Assembly: GCF_000004825.1 (NCBI RefSeq)
Contig: NW_008805077.1
Span: 186,001-250,000, forward strand
Direction: 5' to 3'
DNA length: 64,000 nucleotides
DNA from: Heterostelium album PN500
Lineage: Eukaryota; Evosea; Eumycetozoa; Acytosteliales; Acytosteliaceae
Shown: piece after piece, positions 11,718 to 23,126 of the stretch
Position numbering within the stretch: position 1 is the first letter of the stretch
Layout of the letters: each line of letters begins with the position of its first letter
The notes under the pieces: generated by a model
The model's database searches: none
What the model saw: the letters and a program-made list of their open reading frames with translations, nothing else
Told to the model about the DNA's origin: nothing
Made by a program: the position numbers and the translations under genes

Positions 11718-11935
11718 TATTTTCTGTAACAACATTTAAAATATTAAAATTATTATTTTTAATATATATTGTTGTAATTAGATTCAACATGAAAATTGAG
11801 AGTTGGTGAATCAAAAGATGATGGTTCAAAATTATTTTGAGAATCGATGCACAAACCTGATTCAAACGAAGGATCATACTTAAATACATTTTGAAGCAAA
11901 AAAAAACAAAAAAAAATCTGATAATTTGGACTTGC
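11204..11935 (-). pseudogene. Frameshifted relic gene with Tudor-like stretch
   Basis: Three reading frames on the minus strand take turns looking like protein. First is an Asn/Ser/Pro-rich part (about 11900-11560; segments FDSPTLNFHVESNY, then LFPSTLPLPTIINS). Second, after a frameshift near 11490, comes GWKQTWHPGTQCGEIKDG followed by VQVLYDDNTEEILPINRI at about 11490-11350; the Gly/Cys/Asp and Y-D-D-N-T-E-E spacing is reminiscent of Tudor/Agenet folds. Third, after another shift near 11340, is DGIIIKFHRSRSKKVKRYDV and on to a TAA at 11204. At least two frameshifts and stops break it. No function is assigned. It could be a dead host gene or a mobile-element protein. Confidence 0.45.
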
Positions 11936-12012
11936 AAAAAAATAAAAATGAAAAACTGATCAAATATATAAAATATCTGCTGCAGAAAATGAAGATGACT
12001 TGCTGAAAAAGT

Positions 12013-12310
12013 GTAAGTCCGCACTGAGTAACTGTTAAATGAATCGCCGAAGATGGTACCTGAAGTTGCCCCCAGGCACCGCTATAAAACGCTACCAACC
12101 AGACAAGAAGAAACCGTCAAAGTTGCCCTAACAATCTCGACCCAATCCAATCGGTCTTTCTATCGACGAAACCAGTCTTTAGAGCCAATCCTTATCCCGA
12201 AGTTACGGATCGGTTTTGCCGACTTCCCTTATCTACATTAATACATTTGGCCAGAGGCTATTCACCTTGGAGACCTGATGTGGTTATTGGTACGGACAAT
12301 AATCAAGAGC
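12013..12310 (-). rRNA. Fragment of large-subunit (26S) rRNA gene
   Basis: The minus strand contains a universally conserved LSU rRNA core: AATGTAGATAAGGGAAGTCG, then GCAAAA, then GATCCGTAACTTCGGGATAA, then GGATTGGCTCTAA. It is preceded by CAGGTCTCCAAGGTGAATAG, the conserved segment just upstream in eukaryotic 25S/28S rRNA. The similarity appears to fade at about 12310 and at about 12013, where the expected continuation towards the ACTCAG..GGTACGGAC segment is garbled. Only about 300 of several thousand bases are present, so it is not a functional rRNA gene. Dictyostelid rDNA normally resides on extrachromosomal palindromes, so this is a chromosomal insertion. Boundaries are approximate. Confidence 0.92.
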
Positions 12311-12977
12311 CAGCATAGCGAACTACACTTTTATCTATAGAGTGAAGGTTCGAAAATTTTAATTCGATTACCTTTTGCCCTTCGACTTTCTTGTCTTCTT
12401 CTGTGCTGTCACTATAACTAACTTTTGCCAGTGTTCAATTTATAAAAAGAGAGAGATAAAATAAATCAAATAATAATTGATCAATCAAAATACTTTTTTT
12501 GTCTGTCTGACGAAATGAAAAAATCTTCTTTTTTGGTATCTGCCCAGTGTTAAAAAGAAAAGAAAATTAATTTTGCAAAAATCATTTAAAAAAAAAAATA
12601 AGCAAATGTTTGTTGTGTTGTGATGATGTAAAGAAAAAAACAACACAAACCGATCCAACTAAACAATTCAAATATTATTAGTTTTTGTGTGTTGTGTGTG
12701 TTATTTTAAATATTAAAAATTATCCAATAAAATATCTTAAAAAAAAAAAAAAAACAAAAACATTCAATATATTACAAATTTTTTATATCAAATCATAAAA
12801 CAAAAAACAAACTTTTAAAAAAACTTTTTAGTTTGTTTTGTAATAATAATTTTAGTTTAGTTTAGAATAGTTTAGAATAGAATAAGATAGTTTGTTTTTT
12901 AATAATAAGTTTAGTTGTTTTAGTGTGTGTATGATTTCATCATATGATAGAGAATTGAAAGACAATAGTTATCAAAG
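12311..12977. other. Upstream region of the LRR gene
   Basis: This is AT-rich DNA with poly-A runs (near 12587 and 12739) and repeated TTTAG words just before the start codon of the next gene. It is presumably promoter and 5' leader. No coding sequence is seen. Confidence 0.55.
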
Positions 12978-15900
12978 ATGGTATCATCGTCGTCATCATC
13001 ATCTACTACTTCTTCTTCTTCTTCCTCTTCAACAATCAAACAAAAACATCATTTGAATCAGTTTACAGATAGTGATGACTTGTTATATTCTATAGGAAAA
13101 TATATTAGAACTAATGGTATGCAATCTACTACTACTACTACTTTATTATCATCAATCAAACAATCAAGCAAACTAAAACAATCTTTTATTTTATAATTCT
13201 ATAGAGAAAGGATTGAAATTAGGTGAAACAACATTATATTTGAATCCATCTTGTCTTGAATATCTTAATATCTATCTAAGTGGAAAGAGAGTATCATTCA
13301 AAGTCAATAAGAATGAACTGTTGGATATTCAATTCATTATTTCAATGATTAGACATTTGAAGGTATGTTTGTTTCTTCTTTGCTTTGTTTTTTAAACAAA
13401 TATATATATTAATTATTGATCATTATTATTTCTTTATATTTCTAAATTTAGCTCGATTCAAATATACCAGAAGTACTCGAGAAATGGAAGGAATTAGATC
13501 TAACGTTATTCGAATCTTTGAAAGTTTTAGAAATCAACTATATAAAACCTGCATTAATTAGTAATCTTTTAACAATTTCACAATTCTTAACAAAAGTATG
13601 TAGTAGTAATGCAATGTGATATGATAGGATAGGATATAGAAACTGTTTACTAATATTTAATTGATTACTACTATTATTATTATTATTATTATTTTAATTA
13701 GATATCTATTCATCAATCATTATATTCGTTGGATGAATTGATTGTTGTCGAAGATGAGACCAAACTAAGACAGTACAACGAAGTTAGAAAGTTGAATTTC
13801 GGTCAGACCGATCCATTGGAGATTCAATTCAAAAGATTTCAAGAACTTTACATTAGAAATTCTATTTGGTCTAAACTAGCTATTCTAGATTGTTCATTCA
13901 ATTATATTCCTAAAATCGATAGTTCAATGGTAATTATATATATATATATATATAAATAGATGAATGATTCTCAGAGTTTTTTTTATTAATATTAATTGTT
14001 GCTTTTATAGTATTCATTGATAGCATTGGAAAAATTGAATTTAGAAGGTAATCTAATTAGTACGGTTGAGAATCTACACGAGTGTCTCTCACTGAGGATG
14101 TTGAATCTCTCGTCGAACAGAATATCGAATCTCGATAATATACATGAGATTCTTGGATTTGTTACACATTTGAACTTGCGAAACAATCTGTTGACACACG
14201 TCGATGGTCTGTGCCGTCTGTTTGGCATGGAGTATCTCGATATCAGTCGCAACCAGATTCGCGAGATCGACGAAGTCAACAAACTGAAATCACTACCACA
14301 ACTGCAATGTCTAAACATCGAAGGCAATCCACTCTGTGAATTCAAAAACTATAGAGGTTATATATTAACTTCTTTCTTTGGTGAAGTAAGTTATTAGAAA
14401 TTATACAAATATTTCTATTGGATTTCCATATTAATAATAGTTATCATCATTATCATCATCATCATCAATAGGACATGAATATATTAGAGATAAAAGAATT
14501 CTATTTGGATGGTAATAGTATCTCTCAGAATGATATTGAATTTATAAAGAAGAATTCGGGAACTAGACATCAATCGTTGAGAGACATATCGATTACAGGT
14601 GGTGGTGGTGGAAGTAGTGGCGCTGGCAGTGGAAGTAGTGGCAGCATTCTTGGTTCCGCCAAGAAAAAGTCAAACAAGATCAAACCGATGAAAGAGGATG
14701 AATCGACACCCGCTCTCTTCATTGCACCCAACGCAAAGATATCGAGACCCGACAGCATTTCACCGGTCATCGTTTCACCGACCGGCCATAAACAATCTAC
14801 GATCCTGCAGCGAACCGTCGACTTGGAGAGTGTCTCTCCGGAGTCCGGTTCCATCTACTATCAGAACGAAGCGAAACAAGAAGACAAATTCGAAGAGGAG
14901 AACAAGCTGCTCAAGAAAATCAGTGATCTCCGTAATGAAGGTGGTAACGCATGGCTGAGGATTCTCAATGAAATGGAACATGATCCTGATATTGGTGATG
15001 CTATTTCCAACAATTTAAATAACAATAACAATAGTAGTAATAATACAACAACAACAACAAATCAACAACAACAACAACAACAACCATTGATTGTAACAAC
15101 AGAAAGAAGAATTATAAAGAAAAAGATTAGAAAGGGTAAGGTCAGACCAAGATCTGAGGTAATTGCCAATCCAGATTCCATTGGAACATCTTCGACTGTT
15201 TCCACTTCACCCAAACCAGTTTCACCACTTTCCAATCAACTTCCATCGTCTGCATCACCAATTAACACCAGTAGTAACAACACTCCAAACTATTCAAATT
15301 CACCAACTTCATCATCATCATCAACAGCAACAGCAACCACAATGTCAACAACAACAACAACAACAACATCTATTCCTAATGAAGATCAATCTGCAGTTGC
15401 CACAGACAAACCAAGTGCTCAATTCAATAAGAATATTAAAGAGGAACCATCGAATCCATCACCGAAAGTAGTAACCAAGATTCGTCCCAAATCGGAATTC
15501 ATTGGCAAAGCAGACTTGCAATCTCTCAGAGAATCGATCAACAACACCGTTTGGCAAAAAGAAAAGGAACGAAAACCACAAGCAAATCCTAACGAACCAA
15601 ACCATCACAAGAACGAAACCAAACAACAAATTAATAAGATGGTTGATGATCCAAATTCTAAATTGTAAGTTATTTTAAATGTAAAAATATTTGACAATTA
15701 GAGCTAACTCATTTCTTTAATTTCTAGATTATGTGAACCATTCTTTGTTGTTAAATACGGCACAAATACAGAGATTCTTTTGGAACTTAAATCTGACTTG
15801 ATAAGTGAAACCAATCCAACTACCGGTAGTTCAATTAAAACTCATCTATTAAATACAATTGTATTTGTAAAGAAATATTCAAGTATGTAGAAAATATCAA

Positions 15901-17388
15901 TCAATTATAGTGATTGGACTAATATTAATATCCAATTATTATTTTTAGGACCAATGGAATTAATTGAGATTACCTATGGTAAGGATTTTAAGGATGGCGT
16001 ACCAACGGATTTCTTTAAGGATGTTTATATTATGGAGGATCAACAAACTGCTGATCTGCTTGCGAATACTCTGAGACCGATGATCAAAGAGTACACTATG
16101 AGTTGTATGGATTGCTCGGAGCGTTACACCTGTCGTGAGGAGCATGAGTTCAGTCAGTGTGTAAAGTGTCACTCAAAGTACCTGTTCTTTGTGCCTTCGC
16201 CAAAGATTAGTTCGCAGCCACTGGTTATCACCGAGCCAATCCCACTCGGTAGCAACACACCGGCGTCATTCTCACTCTCAACCACACCCAGCAGTATGAG
16301 TTCATCGATTCAAGCGTTGCTCTCGTCATCACAGCCAAACGACCAATCGCTATTCGGCGGTAATCGTATCGATACGAACGACGATGACTTTAACAACCGT
16401 GTCTACTCCGACCAGAATCTCCAACTGCACTTCCGTCTGAATCTATTCACCGGTGGAAGTCAAGAAACTTACATCTATATGATGCAATCCAATTACGTTA
16501 GATATAACACACAAGAAGAGGAAAAGTAAGTAACTAACTAACTTTCCAAACAAATAGTAATAATTTAATATTAACTCTAACTTCCAATTTTCTTTCTAGA
16601 TCCATTTATTTATTACTCACTTCCAAGACACTTTATTTATTGAAACGTGAAAAGAAAATAATTGGACCGGATCAAGGATTCACTAAGGTTGGTGCCTACT
16701 CTTTCAAGGAAATCAAAAAGATTAGTATTGGTCTGCTATATCAATTCTTTAGAATTGAACTTGAAGATGTTTGTTATGTATTTTTAAAGAGAGCACATGA
16801 TCCAACTCATAAGTATGTTTAAAATATATATATTGTTGAAAAAAATTGTTAGAAAAATATTAATATTACTTTTAAACAATACAATTGTGTAGATTCCTCG
16901 ATTTATTATTTGACGCAGCAAAGAAAGATGGTATAACTAATCTTGAACCATACTTTAGAATCGCCGATACTATGTTCAATATCAATTTGGTGACAGAGAC
17001 AAAGAATGATTTCCAATTGTTTATTATGTTGCATCATAGAGTGTCGTCGTCAAAGATCAATCCGAGAAGTTTGATTGTCACCAACGACAAGGTGTTTATG
17101 TGTCAGGAGAACTATATTCAATGGCCATTGCTGAATAAGAATATCAAGACGACCGCACCACAATTCACACTGGTCAAATCGTTCAAGATCACCGATATCT
17201 CCAACCTCCAATTCAATGCAGCCAAACCAACAGAGCTAACCATCAACTTTGAAATCGAGGGCAGTGGCGAAGGTCCACAGCTATGGAGTATCATAACCTC
17301 ACACGCTGTCGAATGTAAAAAGATAGTCTCAACACTATCAAAACTGTGGAAAAAGAAATTCCATCTTGAATTAAAAATAAAACAATAA
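12978..17388 (+). CDS. Leucine-rich-repeat protein resembling STK11IP/LIP1
   Basis: Ten exons join in frame: 12978-13116, 13205-13362, 13452-13595, 13702-13929, 14011-14385, 14472-15664, 15728-15882, 15949-16525, 16600-16812 and 16893-17388, giving 1225 residues. A Ser-rich start precedes a conserved N-terminal region. Leucine-rich repeats follow at about residues 200-350, including LEKLNLEGNLISTVENL and MEYLDISRNQIREIDEV. Residues about 375-640 are low complexity (Ser, Asn, Gln, Thr). A four-Cys zinc-ribbon-like cluster begins at Cys850 (CMDCSERYTC, then CVKC). The C-terminal ~350 residues look like PH-type beta folds (FYVLLTS-like strand SIYLLLTSKTLYLLKRE). LRRs followed by PH-like C-terminal domains match the LKB1-interacting protein STK11IP; nischarin-type proteins are the main alternative. 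Role by analogy: scaffold for kinase or endosomal signalling, inferred only. There is no transmembrane segment. Confidence 0.82.
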
Positions 17389-18433
17389 TTAAATAATAAT
17401 AATATAAATATATATATATCAAAAAAAAAAACAAATCTTATTTTTATTTTATTTTATTTCTTTTTTTTTAATAAAAAACCAAATATTTCCAACATAAGTA
17501 ATTATAATTTTCTTTTGTTTTCAAAAAATACAAATAATATCTTTTAAAATTGTTTGGTAATCATTTTTGATCAGGTCAGACTTTACAATTTTATTTATTT
17601 TTTTTCTTCTGAGCTAAACTAAATCAAACAAACAAAAATCGACAGAGTGAGATTCAGGGTTGTTCAGAGTTCTCATTGGAAAGGTAGTAAAAAAAATGAA
17701 TTGACACCAGGTGCTATGAGAACCACAACCCTTCGCCAATAAATGCACTGACCGACCATTCACAAATTTTTTTGACATTTTTTTCAAGCAAAAATATCTA
17801 AAAAGGTCAACTTTGTTTTTTTCATATCCCCACAACATATCATTTTTTTTTAAAAAAAATTAATTTATTTCATTTTTGTGGTTGTTGTGTTTGTTTTTTT
17901 TTTAATTTTATTGGTGTTTGTTTGGATGTGTGGGAACAGAGTCAATTAATACCACTGCAGTCACTGTCTTTCATTTTCAATAGACACATCAACAGCAACA
18001 ACATTCATTCAAGTTGAACAAGTAATTAATTTAATTTCCGAAAATTTTATATTTATTGTCAATCATTCAATTCAATTCGTTACATTACATTGCATTTCAC
18101 ATCAAATTCACAGCTGAAAAATTCATTTAGTAAATCAAAATTGTATAGAGATATAAATATATATATAGATAAACATTTATATTATTACTATGATAAAAGA
18201 TAGATAAAAATAATATCAAAGTTAAAAAACAAAAAAAAACATTATGAAGTTAATAATAAATATTCTATATATAGATAAATAAATAAATTAATAGATTAAT
18301 AGATAATAGATAATAGATTTTGTAGATAATAAATAGATAGATAGATAGATAGATAAATATAAATAATTAATATAATAATAGTATATAATATAGAATAAAA
18401 ATAAATAAAAGAAGAAAAAAATAGATAAATAAA
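17389..18433. other. Intergenic DNA with a hairpin at 17656-17732
   Basis: This lies between two plus-strand genes. It is mostly AT-rich with (TAGA)n-like runs at about 18320-18360. A less AT-rich island at 17640-17760 holds a two-step hairpin (separate entry). No coding sequence is seen. Confidence 0.55.
17656..17732. repeat. Two-step perfect hairpin, possible structured RNA
   Basis: AGGGTTGT (17656-17663) pairs with ACAACCCT (17725-17732), and GTTCTCAT (17669-17676) pairs with ATGAGAAC (17716-17723). A 5/1-base internal bulge separates the stems and the loop is 39 bases. Sixteen perfect pairs outside coding sequence are unusual in this AT-rich DNA. It could be a small RNA or an element in the 3' flank of the LRR gene. 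Confidence 0.5.
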
Positions 18434-21400
18434 ATAACTATTTCAATTTCAATATTGATAAGTTTTCTATTATTTTGTAATGTAATTATAGAGGTAGATG
18501 CCGAAGCTACCTTAACAGCATCGTTATACAATGGATTTGCACTAATAGGTGCAAATCAGAATTCAAAGATGCCTTTTGTCACATTATTAACAAAAGCAAA
18601 TCCAGAAATGTATGTTGTTGTCAATGTTAATATATTTGAAATGATTTTTTATTTGCACATGTTTTGAAATATTTAAATATTGATTTATTATTATTATTTT
18701 GTTTTTTTTAATCAAACAATGTTTGATTTATAAATACTATTACTATCTATCTATCTATCTATATATTACAGTCCATTTTCAAGTAATAATAGTTATAGTA
18801 TAACCCAGATTTTCAGTGATCCTAACAAGCAGTATGGATCGACGGTTGCAGTGGGACCTGGTACCTATAATCATTCGGCGATAGTGGTTGGCGCCATTGG
18901 ATCACCGAGCGAGAATACCATCTACATCTTCAATCTCAACGAATGCTCGACAACCAGATATTGTGATCCACTGATATCTTTTATTCCACCGGTATCAGCC
19001 AATACCAAACAACAACAAACTCAACAATCCAATGAAAACACAAATACATATTCATTAATTGAATATAATAGGATAACCAATCAAACAATAAGATATCCAG
19101 TGAACGATCACCATAATCCTATTTCGATTTCAAAGGACTGTCAAATTGGAACACTAATTAGCGTCGGTCCAAACTTTATTGTAACATCATGCCAAAACAA
19201 TCTATTGAATATCAAAAGATCATCTGCACCACTTGCCATTTGTTTTTTGAATGTAAGTAAAAACTTAAATGGTACTTTGTTCAATGATTAACTATAGTTA
19301 CTAATTTGGAATGAACGTTGATTTGAATTTAGTTTGATAATACTACAAATAATTGTACAGATATAATATTATGGGATGATAAATTCCATCCTTGTCAACA
19401 TGCACGTGGACAACTCTATGTGACTGCATTGGATTCCGATGGTCCAGTAGTAACATTCTCATATTGCGCAGTCTGTATGACACCTTCAAACTCTACACTC
19501 TTAGAAGTCCAATATGTCAGTGCATTCATTACACTAAATATTACCAGTCCAACTGACATTAACATTCTTTCGACTGTCTACAATACAAATAGAACAAAGT
19601 ATGTAATTATTATTATGATTGTTAAGTATTTATATTAATTGCTGTTATAATTTAGATCATGTCCATCTTCTATTTCAATTAATTCACAATGGATCGCTAT
19701 GGGTTATGATCAAGATGGAGGTGTCGATTTGTATGAATCAACGAATTTCATAAATTATACATATTTTGAAACGATTGCCGGCGAGTCTGCTGGATTCGGA
19801 GCGATCGTTGATATGGATAGCGATTTGTTGGTGGTTTCGTCGCCTGGAAATCCAACACATCAAATGGCAGCGTACGTCTATTTCTATGAGATATTCCGCG
19901 ATGCCAATGGCAGTGCCGTTCACATCGACATCGAAGCATCGGTGCCAAGTCTAAACTATAAGACAGTCTACGACTATGGCTATTTCATTTCGTTCTACGA
20001 CGACGAACTACTGCTGATCTCACTCGACGAAACTCAGACGAAATACGCATACAATGTCTACTCGGTTTGTCCCGCCGGCCAAGAGTGGTACTCACAGGAC
20101 ACCATTTGTAAGGCGTGTCCTTTCGGTCAGTATAAAATGGTGTCTAACCCGATGTCCAATACCTCTTTTGAATTGTGTTATCCATGTCCTGCTGGCTACT
20201 ACACCGGTAATATCACTGGTATTCGAACGATCAACGACTGTAAAGTGGTAAAGTGTAATGCCACCACACAATATTGTCCGGATGGAAGTGTTTGGCCAAT
20301 AGATAACATCATTGTCGACTACACATCGGTTTCCAATCCGAATCCAATCTCCACCGATACATTGGATTTCGAGAGTACCTTCTATAACTCCTATCCTTGG
20401 TTCCTTGTTATTCTTGGATTCTCGTTGATTCTCACCATCAGTATTTGCTTGCCATGGCCAAGATACAACGTTTTCCAAGCGGCACTCATCAAGATACTGC
20501 TAAAAGTAAACTTTTACGATTGGGACGGTGAGGATATGACAGTGGAGGAGGATTATCTCGAGAGAGCATCGTCATCCACAATCGGAATCAACGGTGCCAA
20601 TCGATCGAGCAAAAGAGGAATATTCATCCGTAAGAGACGTACCAAAGTCAAGCCACAGAAAGCAGTAGAGAGTTTCTGTAGTTACTACTTCCTCTTGGTG
20701 CTCGGTATGATGATACTGTTCCTCGTTCAATTCCAAAAGGTGAACACCGATATCAGCATTGACCTCCGAGCATACGGACAAGCATCGACCGACTACGATC
20801 TCAAAGAACCATACTCGGAAATTGAATATCTAAAGATAATCGATTCATCTCCACTTCAAATAACTGTTGATATTGTAAGTATTTTCATTGTCAACATGAA
20901 ATCTAATGAAAACTAATTCAATTCATTTCCAAATTTTTTTAGTTTGGATATTCTGGTGAATGTAATCTTGAAGAGCTAACATTGGCTGTAAAAGGTTGTC
21001 AAACACCAAATTATATGGGAACTTGTCATTACTCGTTGAATGCAACAAAGATAAAGTTAAATTCAAATGTTTCGAGGGTTGAGGACAATACCAATGTTTG
21101 TAGATTCAACGCACTCTTTGATAAGGGCATAGAGTTTAGCGATACCTCTTCGTTTGCCTTTGAAATCACACCATTCATCAACTATTTCTATGCACAGAGA
21201 ATCATCTACAACATCTCGACAATGAACAACGATACACTCATCAACACCGGTAATTCATATGTATCTGGAATCATACAGCCACAAGAATTTACAATTATCA
21301 GACCTGAAGCATCTATCTCTGTTTTATCAATGGTAAATAATACATTATATTTAGTTATTTTTTTTCTTATGAACATTCTAAAATTAATATTTTCTTTTGC

Positions 21401-21858
21401 AATAAATTATTTAGTTAACATTTATGACAAGATGTAATATTCATTCATCAAGTGATGACTTTACACTTGTAAGACCAATGGTTGAACGTTGTGAATTCGA
21501 TAAACACAGTTATAAGGATTATAGTTTTATTTCCAATTCCACTTCTTATATGGAACCAACGGATTTCCATGATTCTCCGGCGTCTTTTGTCTTCACTGTC
21601 AACATTGAAAAGAGTGTGTTCTTCCGATATGTAACGACTTCACACTCGGTCTCTTTTGGTCAAATTGTGACTGTAATTATGTTTGCCATGCTCGATGTCT
21701 TCTGGTTGATAGAGGTTATCGTTCCAGTAGTCCAGACTATCGTGGCACTCTTTGAATCGGCACTCGACAACAACAAGCGAAAACAATACGATGAAATTGG
21801 AACTGATATCGTAAATGAAATGGATCCACTGGTTGTAACTAAAAGTCAACTAAATTAA
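18434..21858 (+). CDS. Multi-pass membrane protein with GCC2/GCC3-type modules
   Basis: Exons: about 18434-18609, 18772-19252, 19333-19598, 19656-20874, 20943-21332 and 21415-21858; all junctions keep frame, giving about 987 residues. The first exon has a clear signal-peptide core (SILISFLLFC) but no ATG in frame, since a TAG lies nine bases before 18434. The true start may be in an upstream micro-exon or be lost. A large extracellular part with many NxT/S sites follows. Around 20070-20250 come Cys-rich ephrin-receptor-like (GCC2/GCC3) modules (CPAGQEWYSQ, CPFGQY, CPAGYYTG). A membrane helix follows (WFLVILGFSLILTISICL), then a basic cytoplasmic stretch (RRTKVKPQK), a second helix (YYFLLVLGMMILFLV), another extracellular domain, and a last helix (about 21660-21750). 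Many dictyostelid proteins share this layout. The function is unknown; a receptor or adhesion role is possible. Confidence 0.8.
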
Positions 21859-22509
21859 TTGTAATCATTTAAATACTTTTTATTATATATATTTAATATT
21901 ACTTCAAAATAAATTAATATATTTATATTTGAGTAAAAATAATATTAGACAACAGGAAATAGTGTTATTTTTGTACAAATTACTGTGGTTCGGTTCTTTA
22001 CTACTTTTACACCCTTTTGACGCGAAAAATTGTTATTTTCATGGTCTTTTAAAAATTGTCAGCAAGAGTTTGGAGTTTTATTTTAATAATAACATTTTCG
22101 TGGAAAGTTGAAATGGTCAAATTATATGACAAAAATCAACACCCAAATGCACACAATTTTTACACGAGTTAATAAATAGATAAATATTTGATGATTTAAA
22201 TAAATAAAAGTATTTAAATGAAATATTGAGGGTTAGTACTGAGGTATGAGTGAGAATATTCAACCTTTAGTAGTATTTATAGACAGAATCGAGGCTGAAA
22301 TCTTTAAGTTTAGATTTGGTTTTGCTGGCATGGCTGGGCATATTTATTAATTAAATTAAATACTGAATTGAATTGAAAGATGTTTAAAATGGAGTTTCTT
22401 TTCTGATTGACAAATATTTTTTGATAGCAGGAACTTGACGATGAGGATGACGAGGATGCAAGTGGAAATGTAGTAATTGTCATATTTTAAATAATTATCA
22501 TAGAGACAA
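21859..22509. other. Intergenic DNA with short relic frames
   Basis: This is the 3' flank of the membrane protein gene, AT-rich. A 34-codon open frame starts at the ATG at 22246 (SENIQPLVVFIDRIEAEIF...). An acidic stretch at about 22430-22490 follows an AG acceptor-like site (ELDDEDDEDASGN). Both look like leftovers of an exon-containing gene and neither is complete. Confidence 0.4.
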
Positions 22510-22638
22510 ATGTTTCAAGACCGAGGTCGAGTATGTCTGGCCAAGTGCAAACATTGTATAACAACTAAACCAATCTTTTATAACAAATCAGTTGCTAATG
22601 AGGAATGCGACGATAGTAATTTGGTGGCTGATGAATAA
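22510..22638 (+). pseudogene. 42-codon Cys-rich fragment, BED-finger-like
   Basis: An ATG-to-TAA frame encodes CLAKCKHC followed by an acidic tail. The alternate frame just upstream reads EYVWPSANIV. Together they recall the W/F-x(n)-A-x-C-x2-C half of a BED zinc finger, common in hAT-type transposases, split by a frameshift. The second His-containing half is missing. Half of the fragment forms the left arm of the 45-bp inverted repeat. The assignment is tentative. Confidence 0.3.
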
Positions 22639-22711
22639 CTTTTTTTTATTTTTATTTTTTTGAAAATAGCAACTGATTTGTTATAAAAGATTGGTTTAGT
22701 TGTTATACAAT
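22553..22711. repeat. 45-bp perfect inverted repeat with 69-base spacer
   Basis: Bases 22553-22597 are an exact reverse complement of 22667-22711, with no mismatch. The spacer (22598-22666) contains the end of the Cys-rich fragment and a T-rich run. Transcribed, it would form an uninterrupted 45-bp RNA duplex. The arms are not typical short transposon ends, and no target-site duplication is evident just outside them. Confidence 0.92.
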
Positions 22712-22909
22712 ACTTATAGCCGTAGTTGATTCACCTCTTTTTGCCATTAGTAGAGTGAATCTTGATCCATTTTTGTTCAGTGGACGTTCGAACTGACGCA
22801 TACCTGCCAATAGAATGTTGTTAGCACCATATACTTCACGATTGATATAGACCGGTTTGACATCTTGATTGGTTTTGCCAATTTTTTTTGCATTAAGAAA
22901 ACAAATCAT
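22703..22909 (-). pseudogene. Chimeric frame: F-box gene start fused to foreign sequence
   Basis: The first 12 or so codons and the upstream bases match the 5' end of the pseudogene at 32067 (NAKKIGKTNQD corresponds to QKKLAKPTKM, shifted). The sequence then leaves the family completely and encodes VYINREVYGANNILLAGMRQ and FTLLMAKRGESTTAISIV, ending at the right arm of the 45-bp inverted repeat. The second part is GC-richer and reads like real protein, but I do not recognise it. This is a recombination junction, not a normal gene. Confidence 0.5.
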
Positions 22910-22924
22910 TTTTTTAAAAAGATA

Positions 22925-23115
22925 AAAAAATATACATTAAAAATGTAAATTTAATAAATATGTAAGCTGTATATAATAATAATAACTAATAAGATATAAT
23001 TTTTAAAAGAAAATAATTAAGATTGTTAAATATAGTCAAAAAGACCTGGCACATTTACTAATTTGTGTGATGAATTATTATTATTGCATCTTTAAAATAT
23101 TGATATGTTGGCAAT
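22925..23115. repeat. 3'-flank repeat of FNIP array (copy 1)
   Basis: About 190 bases nearly identical to 26480-26680 and 32200-32405, each directly 3' of an FNIP gene on the minus strand. Its gene-proximal end (ATTTACTAATTTGTGTGATG, then GAATTATTATTATT) itself resembles the start of the F-box exon. The duplicated unit therefore includes a decayed gene start. Confidence 0.8.
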
Positions 23116-23126
23116 AATCTGCTTAT

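Noticed and set aside
18320-18360. GATA/TAGA tandem tract as a possible functional repeat
   Set aside because: Short simple-sequence repeats are everywhere in this genome; nothing distinguishes it.
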